Positions 21,449 to 31,658 of a stretch of 64,000 bases of DNA are shown one piece after another. The DNA lies in assembly GCF_011745365.1 (NCBI RefSeq), contig NW_024468910.1, forward strand, positions 4,885,172 to 4,949,171, given 5' to 3'. The stretch's first letter is position 1; each line of letters starts with the position of its first letter. Made by a program: the position numbers and the translations under genes. The stretch comes from Cryphonectria parasitica EP155 (Eukaryota > Ascomycota > Sordariomycetes > Diaporthales > Cryphonectriaceae). The notes under the pieces are model-generated. The model had not been told where the DNA came from. It worked only from the letters and a program-made list of their open reading frames with translations, and made no database searches.

Positions 21449-22619
21449 ATGTTGCGACAGATGTAAGACCTCCCGTCCACCCCCTCTCCCTCTCAAACCA
21501 GCGTATCTACTTCCCACCTCAATCACTAGGCTGATAACAGCATTTTTTGTCATGACAGAAAACCACGGAATGCCCGCTCCAAGCGGGCCCTCGAGAAGCG
21601 CGCCCCCAGGGCTGTCGAGAATCCCAAGACAGTCCTCTTTCTTCGTGGAACAACGTGCTCCCAGGTCGTCCAGGACGCCCTCAACGACCTGCACCAGCTG
21701 CGCCAGCCCCTCGCCAAGAAATTCACAAAGAAGAACGCCATCCACCCGTTCGAGGACGCCTCGAGCCTCGAGTTCTTCGCCGAGAAGAACGACGCCTCCT
21801 TCCTCGTCTTTGGCAGCAGCAGCAAGAAGCGCCCGCACTGCCTGACCCTCGTCCGCACCTTTGGCTACAAGGTCCTCGACATGCTCGAGCTGTACCTCGA
21901 CGGCGAGTCTTTCCGCCGCCTCGACCAGTTCCGCGGCAAGAAGCCCGCCATCGGCCTGCGCCCCATGCTGGTCTTCGCCGGCTCCGCCTTCGAGAGCACC
22001 GTCGCTAACGAGTACACCATGGCAAAGAGCATGCTGACCGACTTCTTTGCCGGCGAGCGCACTGCGGACAAGATCGATGTCGAGGGCTTGCAGTACGTCA
22101 TCGCCGTGACGGCGGAGGAGGACGGCAGCAGCAGCAGCAGCGCCACCGGGCTGGGCGACGGCACCAAGCCCGCGATACACCTGCGCGCTTATCTGATTCG
22201 TACCAAGAGAAGCGGGCAGCGCCTGCCGAGAGTGGAGGTGAGAGCGATTCTTTCCCTTGGACCTGCGTGTGTTTGCGCGCGTGCCGGCCCCTTGTACTGA
22301 CAACTCATGTTTAACCTAGGTTGAGGAGATGGGTCCCAGGATGGACTTCCGTGTAGGTCGTATACAAGAGCCTGAGGAGGCCATGCTGAAGGAGGCCCTG
22401 AAGAAGGCCAAGACCACCGAGGAGAGGACCAAGAAGAACGTCTCCATGGATGTCATGGGCGACAAGATTGGCCGCATCCATCTGGGCAAGCAAGACCTGG
22501 GCAACCTACAGACGCGGAAGATGAAGGGGTTGAAGAGAAGCCGGGACCAGGAGCAGGACGAAGGCGACGACGACGACGAGGTCATGAGTGACGATGAGAG
22601 CAGGAAGCGTAGGAAATAG
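21449..22619 (+). CDS. RPF2: Ribosome biogenesis protein RPF2 (Brix domain)
   Basis: Nucleolar factor that, with Rrs1, brings 5S RNP into the pre-60S ribosome. Three exons, 21449-21462, 21559-22237 and 22320-22619. Introns begin GTAAGA and GTGAGA and end GACAG and CCTAG. The first exon encodes only four codons plus two bases, and frame is kept across both junctions. The product is 330 residues. It has the Brix pattern: a basic N-terminus (KPRNARSKRALEKR), KTVLFLRGTTCS, a central HCLTLVRTFGYKVLDMLEL strand-helix region, and GLRPMLVFAGSAFE. The tail is Lys/Arg-rich with an acidic patch, as usual for pre-ribosomal factors. Confidence 0.95.
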
Positions 22620-23810
22620 GCCTACAAGTCTGTGTCGGGGCCTCGGGTCTAGATCTTGGGCTGAGGGAGGGTGTATTTCACCTCGCATGCGCTTGCTTGC
22701 CCGTAAAATTGCATTCATTGGTGTATGGAGTTTGATTGGTATGCTACGGAACTCGCTGATGACTTAGGAGCGGCGACTACTCAAAACTTTCATCGGTTGT
22801 CCTTCTTGTGGGCTTGGAATCTATCTTCATTCTAAAACTTGGAGCTCTGCAGTACTGGTGAAAGCTGACATGTTTATATATGCACGTCTTGCCGGGTACT
22901 AATACATCTTGGTTGGCTGTTGGGGAAGAAAAAAGGAAGAACAAAGGGGTTTGTACAGTCCCAGCCAATAACACCGCCCAAACGCCCCTTGTCGGCCTGA
23001 CCCTGTACACAAGACCCTGGGTCGAGAGAAGGCATGTGATATGCCGTGGCCCTCTAGATCCCAAACCAAAGACATGACACACTTGCGCCGTCGCCTCTTA
23101 AGACTTGCTATGATGCCGCCATCCCACATAGTTCTCGATGCTTCATGGAGCTATCGAGATGTCCTCTCTACCAGCTTTATACGCTTACTCCTTCGGTCGT
23201 CTCAACTGACACACGTGCTACCTCGTTGCATCGAGAAGTGATCTCAAGGCTTAAGCCATGCTGTCCCGCGCCACGGCTTCTATTACACGTGTATAGTGTA
23301 TCTCAACAGCTGCACTGCTCCAATGCTTGCGTGTAGCAGTTCTGAAGTCCTCCTGATTCACTTTCCTTGGTAGGAAGTGCGGAAAGACTCGTACTTTCCT
23401 TTGGTTCGGATGCGATTACTGTGAAACACTGAGCGCAACTGAAGCGAACGTAACGGCGAGGCGTGCCAAGGAGAGCCACTGCAGATGCCCCTTCGGAGCC
23501 GCTGGCCGTCTGTGGGCCAGGTGAGGTTGCTCTGAATCTCGACGTCTGCAGGAATTGGACGGATTACGGTGTGCGTGTATGAGCGCCGATAGCAACGATG
23601 GCTCAGAAACTGCAGACGTAACCTCCTGAGAAGGTGCACTTGCCCGGGTCGTCGGACAAGGCAGGGATGAGTCTCGCGGTGGACAGGAGCGACCATTCCA
23701 AACGGATGAGCCTTCCGATAGAGAAGAGGGCGTGAGCTTGCGTTTGATGCGACAAGTGGAGTGTGCAGGAGGCTGAGAAGGGTGGATGGGAGAAAGAGGA
23801 GATTCTCGGC
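22620..23810. other. Tail-to-tail intergenic region
   Basis: 3' flanks of RPF2 (+) and the zinc-cluster gene (-). Scattered short frames on both strands lack motifs. Nothing was recognised. Confidence 0.5.
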
Positions 23811-25556
23811 TCACGTGTTGTCGGATGGAGGGGGCGGCAGAGGCGATGCTGGGTGCACCAACTCGCTGAGCATCTCGATGTGACTTGTGAACTTGATGTC
23901 GCCCTGCTGATCGCCCCCCTCGAAGCCCCAGCTCGAACCCCAGATGTCTGTCGGGATGGTATTCTGCCCGCTCTGGCCAGGATCGTAGAGCGCAACGCGA
24001 ACCGCCCACTCCAGGTGCGGCCACCACTTGCGCTCCAGATCTGGACCAAAGTGATCCGAGTTGAAAAGAGACACAATGCCTAGGACTTCCCGTCGTGCCA
24101 TCCCCTGTAGCCACCATACGTGGTCAAGCGTCTTGAGGAGTGCGAAAAAGGACGCCAGGATGGCCAGGGCACGAGGCTGTCGCTCCTCTACAAGCTCTAC
24201 AAAGCGCTTGGATACGGTTGCCGGGAAGGCGAGTGCGCCCTTGCCTGGCTTCGAGTGAGCCCAGTTGAGAGTCGCCACTGCATGCTGGTAGGCCTGTCGC
24301 GTCGTTTCCACGATGCTCGTGGTGCCCGTCCCGGAACCTCCTCCACTGCTCCCTGGAGTCCCGTTGTCGGACAGGTCGGCCACGGATGCCAAGGGCTCCA
24401 GTGCGGTGAGCTCCTCGTCGAGACCAGTCAGGAGGTGGCCGAAGAACCCGTCTGCAGCGCGGGAGAAATTTAGATTCAGCACAGGCTGTGCGTCGATGAT
24501 GGACAAGATGATCTTGCTCTGCTTCAGCCATGGCCACGAGGCCGCCACGACTGTCTTGACACCCTGGAAAGAATGGAACCATGCCAGCGGTGGCTGGTAG
24601 GCACCGCCTGCCCCATTGCTATCGGACCCTGAGAACGGCCCTGTCGTGCCTGTGGCGAAGGGGCCCTCATCCTTGGTGAAAATACGTGTGGCGGTGCTCT
24701 GAAAGGCAATCAGGGTGGCCGTGAGGAACAGGTTCTCAGCATTGCTGGCATCGATGCCCGCCGTCAGACTGCTGCTGTATGCGTTGAGGCATGAGGCCAT
24801 GTAGGCGTGACTTGCTCGAACCAACTCCTTGTCATGGGGCCAGGCACTCCGCAGATGAAGTGCCGATACGGCGAGGAGCGCGTCCATCAGGTGCTGGTTG
24901 CCTCCAAAGGCAAGACTCGGTACCGAGGAGCCCCAGAGGCCCTCAAGCTCAGGAGCCGTCACAGCCAGTGTCTTGTGAGTATGTCTGGTGTATTGGTGCA
25001 TAAGTCGTAGTTCTGTCAGACGTCCGACCGGCTGCGAGCTGGGCAGTAGCATCCCTGGTTGTTGGTACATGGGGACGCCAATCGTTGAAGGGAATTGACT
25101 ACTCGTTGGCGTTACAAAGCTTGGTCGGCGGGCAGAACCATCGAGAGCGCTCGGCGCGAAGGTGGTGGGGGAAGCGGATGATGGGAGTCCGTTGGAAGAT
25201 AGCGCTGGCCCTTCAAGTTCGTGGATGACACCCGGGTGTTCGAAATCGCACGGGACGCCATGCTTCAGGCAGTTGCTGCACCGGGGATGAACCTCATCGC
25301 ACTAGATACTCGAGAATGGTTAGTATTTGTGGACAGAGAGAGAGGGTCTGCCCGGCTTGGAAGCAGACTATGATGATGTGATGTGGGGTTGTGTCCATTC
25401 ACCTTGATCTTGCGGGCTTTGCAGCGTTTACTTGTTGTGCGGGTCAGTATTGTGTGCGCCTCCGTTGAGAGCCTGTATCTCCAGGATGTGCGTCAATGTG
25501 ACGGAGCTCACTTACCAGCCTGCTCTAGACTTCTTATGGGAGCGTCGTGGTGGCAT
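23811..25556 (-). CDS. Zn(II)2Cys6 transcription factor (Upc2-like layout)
   Basis: Three exons: 25556-25516, 25430-25403 and 25301-23811. The first two are tiny and together encode half of the zinc cluster. After splicing, the N-terminus reads MPPRRSHKKSRAGCKRCKAR and continues to the full cluster C-x2-C-x6-C-x6-C-x2-C-x6-C (GCKRC...IKCDEVHPRCSNCLKHGVPCDF). The product is 519 residues. After a Ser/Pro-rich linker, a helical C-terminal region starts at ELRLMHQYTRHTHKTLA. That opening is common in the fungal branch that includes Upc2-type sterol regulators, so a sterol or lipid role is possible but unproven. It acts in the nucleus as a DNA-binding regulator; targets are unknown. The 28-bp second exon makes this gene easy to mis-call. 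Confidence 0.9.
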
Positions 25557-28500
25557 CGTGACGGCTGTGCAGCAGCTCCTCGATACCTCTTTTCAAGTGT
25601 GGGCTTGCCCACAGCCGACCATGCCAGACCTTGCAGGAACGTTTCTCCGTTGGGCTACCGATAAGACAGGTACATGGCGAGGTGTGCTCGGCTCGCGTGA
25701 CCAGACAGAACAAGATTACAGCCTGGACCCTATAACCATCCCCTCGTGGTGGCTTGCAGGCTCGTCCTCTTCCCTCCGTGCAGTATGTTAACCGTGCTAT
25801 ACCCCTGAGGTTTCGCTTTGATTCTTGCCTTTCCTGGGTGTCCGCTCGCGCTCCTCAGGAAACTTAGGCTTGAAGGCGATAGGTGGGCACGTGAGGAGTC
25901 GTGGAGTTCGAGGGGCAAAGACGAAGGTCGATAAGGTAGCGAGTGACGGAGGGATTGACGTTGAGACGAGTTTCGTAGAGGAGAGAGAGGGATAGCGAGT
26001 GCAAGGGTTAAGTCTGGCCTGGAAAAGGCGACTGGAACTATCTTGGCGAGCGACGTCTAGTCCCTGGTCGTCTAGGTTCGGTGCCGGGCCCGCGTGCAGG
26101 TTTAAGCTCTGTGTGTAATCCAGTAGTGCGCATGCATACTACTCTGCCGTGTTGTGTGTGCTTGTTCAGCCAGCCAGGGTTCTGATGACCACGACACTGC
26201 CGCACCGCATGTCATCGAAAAGCCAGAGGGTCCCATGGAGCCCAGCCTATGGCATCTACAGGGTGTTATTGACATTCGGATACTCGCAAGACCCCGATTG
26301 GCCCGGCTCCTTCATCCGTGTGGAGAGAACAGAGCGACGGCCCGCGAGACGTCGCGCAGGAAAAAACAACCCCGCCCCCCCCCCGGCCACGGCGCTGGCT
26401 GCGACCTGGGGAAATATTGCAGGACGATCAGCATGCTGCCAGCATATTTGTCCGTTTTTGTGGTCAATCCCGCAGCTGTCGACCGGCAGGATCAGGTCCC
26501 GAGGAGTTGCGTGCAACTGTACCATAGTAGCAGGCATCGCAACACATTATGGTACTTCTCTGCTAGCTGCTCAGAGACCTACTCTTGCCACGAATCTCTG
26601 CCCCGCTGCCATACTGCTTTCCTCGCCCAGCAAGCTCGGACAGCCCGGTCTGGCAGTGTTTGTTAAAAGGCTTGCTGCGATTCGTGTTGTGTCGTCCTCC
26701 TGAACGCGGACGCGCGGGAAATGAAATATAGGGACGGTCATGACACCTGAATCCGTCCGACGGACTAACCCGATCCGAAGAGCCCACTAGGATCTCCCCT
26801 TTGCAGCGGGCCCCCTTTCTTTTCTCTCTCTCCGTCCCCCCTCGTTGCCCACTGTCTTTACTGTATAGTGAGATCGAATGCTGGTAATTCCACGTGGAGG
26901 TTGTAGCCAATCACGGACGCACGAATGAGATCTGCCCTGAAACTTAAAAAAAGCCGTGGATCTGAGAGATGCCATGTCGAAGGGGGGGCCAAGAGCGGTA
27001 GGGCTGCTGCCAAAGTGCAGCATCAGATGTTTCTGACGACATCAGACACGGACTGTTCCTCGCTGGGCGCTCCTGGTTGATACCGACCCGGCGGTACCGA
27101 GCCTGAGTTGGTGGACGACTCGTGTGGACCAGTATGTTACTGGTTAACCGTCCCCAACTTAATTATCGTATTTGGATGTTGCAGATGTCGTCTCTGCTGG
27201 TCGCCAGACAGGTCCAACATGATAGTACGCAAGACGTCGTAGTGATCCACCAAAGTCCCTCTCCTCTCCTCTCCCCACACACAAAGCCATCACCGCTCAT
27301 CTACATATACAGTTGTAGACGGGGATTTGGAGTTGGATGCGTTGTCCGTCCACATAGAGTTCGGAGCGCAGACCATGCATGAGGTCGAGTCAATTAGCAT
27401 TGGACGGGCGATCTGATTTAGAGGGGCGGCAGCCAGGACATCAAATTGTGGCCCGCGCTGTCCCGCAAGCCAGATGGCGAGTAGAGACTGGTCTGGTGTC
27501 TGATGAAGCTGGGGAAAAGCGGGAACCAGTCTGCTGCCCCCAAAGATTTTGTGAGCGACGCACGCCTGCAGCCATCATGACCAAGGAGTCATGCTCAAAT
27601 CTCAGCCCAGGACGCGCCAACGGCACCAACTTCTTCTCCTTCATTGCGGGACCCCGGACGGTGGACAATTGCCGACTCTAAACTCGAAGAGAGAGAGAGG
27701 AAGAAGGGAGAGACAGAGGGGCCGGGAGGGGGGGGGAGATGCCGTGTGCTTGGGCAGAAAGCCAAGGCTTGGCCCCAAAGCAAAAGACTTAAGAGTTAGG
27801 AGTCAGGTCGTCGAACTGATGCGTTATTGGCCATTCAGGTTGCGTGCTTGATGGCGAGCTGTACCGTATATCGTAGGACGACCCCCCTCGGATACCGAAC
27901 GGACGCTTTTGGATGTTTCAGGAGCTGCCTGGAGCGGAGATGGGGAACAGGCTCGCCCAGGGAAGAAAGCGCAGCATAAGTGATGACAAACTGTGCCTTC
28001 CCTTTCTCTTTTTGTACGTACGTACCTACGCAGTAGGTACCAAGTATTTTATCCGAGCGGTGTAGGGTTGGAGAAAGAGAGAGAGAAAGAGCAGGTACTA
28101 CGTACTACACAGTATGTATTGTGGTACGAGAATGTTTGCAGTAGTAGTGCTAATGTGCCCTAGAGCAGCAGCCACCTGCTGCATACAAAGTAGTACAACT
28201 CATGGTAGTATACTGTAAGTAATCATACTATGCTTTGTCACGTAATTAAGATTCTCGGATTTGTCGGTGAGTCCCAGGGGGAAAGGCGCAGAAGGAGGAC
28301 AAGGGGCTGACTGTACAGATTACAGCAACAGCAAAGTCGACATTTTGATTTCCAATCCTTGAGCGAGGTTCACGGCAGCAGAAATGAACAGACCCGACTC
28401 TACCCGTTTGCACATACATCCGTGGCAGGTAGGTAAAGTATGTTGGTATTTTTTACATAAGAACAATGGACGCTGCTGGTTGTGTTGGTGGTGTTTTGCT

Positions 28501-29465
28501 GTCGTGGCCACTTTCTCAAAGGAGCAAAAGTTTCTGTCGTCATTATTGGAAGTCTTGACTTGAAGAAGCCAGCCGACAAGGCACGAGACAAAAGACAGAC
28601 ACGAGCACAGCTATTGCGCAATTTCTCTTTCCTCCGTCGCAACAAGAACACCCCTCCCCTCTTCAAAGTTGCATTTGGCATCAGGGAGGTCGGGAAAACA
28701 TCCGCATTTTGCCTCCTGCCCGTAGCACAAAGTGACAAGCGGAAGCTGCAGGTTGCAGTGAAAACGAGTTAGTTCTCTTGTCGAGTCTCGAGCCTGGCAC
28801 CTCAACCGACCCCTCGACCCCTCCGCAGACAACCACCAACCCCGCTGCTACCCGCTAACCCGCTCCGTCGGAGAGGGGCCCGTTAGTAGCGTTGTACATC
28901 AAACCCCGTTTGTTGCAGGGGCTTCAAGGGTGGGGCTGCAAAAGTTCCAGAGGACCCTCTCGATCAGGAAATCGCATACAACGATTAGATAGCAACGCCT
29001 CATCACGACTGAATCACGACAGCATCATCCTCCGACAGGCCCTCGGCTTCAATCTTAATTCTCCTTCTTCTGTGTTATATATACCACCCGCACCCCTCGG
29101 CGCATCTGCTAGGACAAGGGCGCCAGGCAACAATCACTACAGGACCGAGACACCTCACAGCCAGTCCCCGGCGCATCGATTGCGCAATCCGCCCTAAGTG
29201 CTAGGTCTGCGTTTTGTCAGGTCATCATTAATCATCGTCGTTACCGCGCCATCTCGACGACATCTTTTCCCTTCGGCGAAGACCGAGAAAGAAAGGAAAG
29301 GAACAGCAGAAAGTCGCCCCCTTTTCGTGCACCGTCTTCCCTCCTTCACCACCCAATCTGTCTTCTTCTTCTTCAACACCACCAATCCCACACACCGACG
29401 TCGACCTTGACGATATCGAGAAGGAAGAAGAAAACGGCAAAATAAATACACAACCTCCAGCAATT
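25557..29465. other. Long divergent intergenic region upstream of CYS3
   Basis: 3.9 kb between two head-to-head genes with no recognisable coding exon. It contains G-runs near 27728, GTAC palindromes at about 28013-28050, an AG-rich run near 28070-28090, and a CT-rich leader just before the CYS3 start. The right-hand 400 bp form the CYS3 promoter and leader. Confidence 0.5.
29076..29083 (+). promoter_or_regulatory. TATA-like element of CYS3
   Basis: TATATATA lies 383 bp before the CYS3 ATG and is followed by a pyrimidine-rich leader (about 29330-29400). Position and context fit a core promoter with a ~350-nt 5' UTR, but no transcript data support it. Confidence 0.4.
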
Positions 29466-30758
29466 ATGACTGTACCCGCCCTCGACGGCCGTGTCAACGG
29501 TAACGGCCACCTCAATGGCCATGACGTGCCCATCGCGACCCCTCCGCGCGCACCTTCTCCTGTTGCGGGCTTCGGTACTCTCGCCGTTCACGCCGGCTCG
29601 CCTCACGACCCCGTCACTGGCGCTGTCATCGAGTCCATCTCCCTCTCCACCACCTTCGCCCAGAGCGCTGTCGGCAAGCCTGTCGGCGACTATGAATACA
29701 GCCGCAGCAGCAACCCGAACCGGACCAACTTCGAGACCGCTATTGCTGCCGTCGAACATGCCAAGCACGCTCTCGCGTTCAGCTCCGGCTCCGCGACCAC
29801 CGCTGTGATCCTCCAGAGCCTTGCCGCCGGATCCCACGTCATCTCCGTCTCTGACGTCTACGGCGGCACCCACCGCTACTTCACCCAGGTCGCCAAGGCC
29901 CATGGCGTCAAGGTCACCTTCACCCCAGAGATCGAGGTCGACATCAGCGAGCACATCACCGACGCCACCAAGCTGGTCTGGATCGAGACACCCTCCAACC
30001 CTACCCTGCGTCTCGTCGACGTTCGCGCTGTCGCCACCGCCGCCCACGCCCGCGGCGTCATGGTCGTTGTCGACAACACCTTCCTGAGCCCCTATGTCCA
30101 GAACCCCCTCGACCACGGCGCCGACATCGTCGTCCACTCCGTCACAAAGTACATCAACGGTCACTCCGATGTTGTTATGGGCGTCGCCGCCTTCAACAGC
30201 GACGACCTGCGCGACCGGCTCGCCTTCCTGCAGAACGCCATCGGCGCCGTTCCCTCCGCCTTTGACAGCTGGCTGGCCCACCGCGGGCTGAAGACCCTGC
30301 ACCTGCGCGCCCGCGAGGCTACCCGCAACGCCACTGCCGTCGCCCTCGCTCTCGAGGCCCACCCCAGCGTCATCGCAGTCAACTACCCCGGCCTGGACAG
30401 TCACCCGCACCGCGCCATCGCCAAGAAGCAGCACCGCGACGGCATGGGTGGCGGTATGCTGTCCTTCCGTATCCAGGGCGGCCACGCCGCCGCCGAGCGC
30501 TTCTGCCAGCTCACCAACATCTTCACCCTGGCCGAGTCCCTGGGCGGTGTCGAGTCGCTGATCGAGGTGCCCTCCAGCATGACCCACGCCGGTATTCCCA
30601 AGGACCAGCGCGAGGCCGTCGGCGTGTTTGACGACCTAGTCCGCGTGAGCTGCGGCGTCGAGGATGCAGAGGATCTGAAGAAGGACGCACTGCAGGCTCT
30701 CGAGAGGGCAGTCGCCGAGACGGCCAAGAATGGCACCAACGGCACAAACGGACACTAA
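29466..30758 (+). CDS. CYS3: Cystathionine gamma-lyase (PLP-dependent)
   Basis: Cleaves cystathionine to cysteine, 2-oxobutyrate and ammonia in reverse transsulfuration. 430 residues in one exon. The fold-type I PLP motifs appear in order: GTLAVHAGSPHDPVTGAV, YEYSRSSNPNR (cofactor phosphate), ALAFSSGSAT, WIETPSNPTL, VVDNTFLSPY, and SVTKYINGHSDV with the Schiff-base lysine. The C-terminal GGVESLIEVPSSMTHA region is typical of the family. A ~35-residue N-terminal extension and a short Asn/Gly/Thr tail lie outside the core. Cystathionine gamma-synthase and beta-lyase are close relatives. Overall match to yeast Cys3-type sequence favours the lyase. Confidence 0.93.
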   Translation: MTVPALDGRVNGNGHLNGHDVPIATPPRAPSPVAGFGTLAVHAGSPHDPVTGAVIESISLSTTFAQSAVGKPVGDYEYSRSSNPNRTNFETAIAAVEHAKHALAFSSGSATTAVILQSLAAGSHVISVSDVYGGTHRYFTQVAKAHGVKVTFTPEIEVDISEHITDATKLVWIETPSNPTLRLVDVRAVATAAHARGVMVVVDNTFLSPYVQNPLDHGADIVVHSVTKYINGHSDVVMGVAAFNSDDLRDRLAFLQNAIGAVPSAFDSWLAHRGLKTLHLRAREATRNATAVALALEAHPSVIAVNYPGLDSHPHRAIAKKQHRDGMGGGMLSFRIQGGHAAAERFCQLTNIFTLAESLGGVESLIEVPSSMTHAGIPKDQREAVGVFDDLVRVSCGVEDAEDLKKDALQALERAVAETAKNGTNGTNGH

Positions 30759-31658
30759 AAACCCCCTTTAATATCATACGTCCTCTTATGTATATACACA
30801 TACACTCCGTGAAGGGAAGGGAAAAAGAAGGGGAAACAAGAAAAAAGAAAAAGACAGAAAAGAATAAAAAGAAGACATTACGAGCAAAAATGACAAGAGG
30901 CGAGGGGAAAAGATTCTGGAGTTCTGCTTTTAGATGGGTCAGCGATACATTTGGTAGAACGGGGCGCAGCAATATCTTTCACTCTCTATGCGTGATTCTC
31001 ATCATCATCGTCATCCTCATCACCAATGCAATACACGTCTAGACAAATTGCCCTTTGCCCTTCATGTTCTGGCTCCTACATGCAATACTTTGTATTTATC
31101 ATGCTCCTACCAGTTGCTGAGTAGCCTTGAGAAGAAACCGAGGGCTACTTTCTTCTATGTACATTGTTCACAACAGTGGGCGTCATGTTTCTCGCATCCA
31201 CCAGCCCATCCCGTCCCTCGGCATACACGAGCACAACCAAAGACATTATGACTAAAGGCTCCGAGTTATCTCTCCATGCTGTTACAAGAACATGATCACT
31301 TTTTGAATACCCCGTTCCCCCCATACAGCCAACGCCTTGAAAGCAACCTCTCCCCTGCCGCTGCCGAATGCTTCTTGACGGTCGAGGACGAGAAGAAAGT
31401 AAAAAAGAATTGCGAGCGGGCTCCCCCACTTCCAGCTATACACTTGCCCTGACCGTGGTACAGAAGCAGGAGGAGAAAAGAAGAGTTTCGCTGAAGTGCA
31501 GCCTGCCATCGGAGTTTTGCGCACCATTCTTGACGATCCAAACAAACGCCTAACGCACCCCTTTCCCCCCAAAACCTACCTCATGTGCGTCGTCTGGGCC
31601 GGGTGTCGAAGAGGGACAATGCCAAAAGTAGATATCGCAAGGTCTCTCCACAAAGGTC
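30759..31658. other. Tail-to-tail intergenic region
   Basis: 3' flanks of CYS3 (+) and the JmjC gene (-), with A-rich stretches after the CYS3 stop. No gene was seen. Confidence 0.5.

Noticed and set aside
21443..22303. 286-codon minus-strand frame over RPF2
   Set aside because: Mirror of the GC-rich RPF2 exon; no domain, and it crosses two introns of the real gene.
29373..30587. 404-codon minus-strand frame over CYS3
   Set aside because: Antisense shadow of CYS3; composition is Asp/Gly/Val-rich without motifs.
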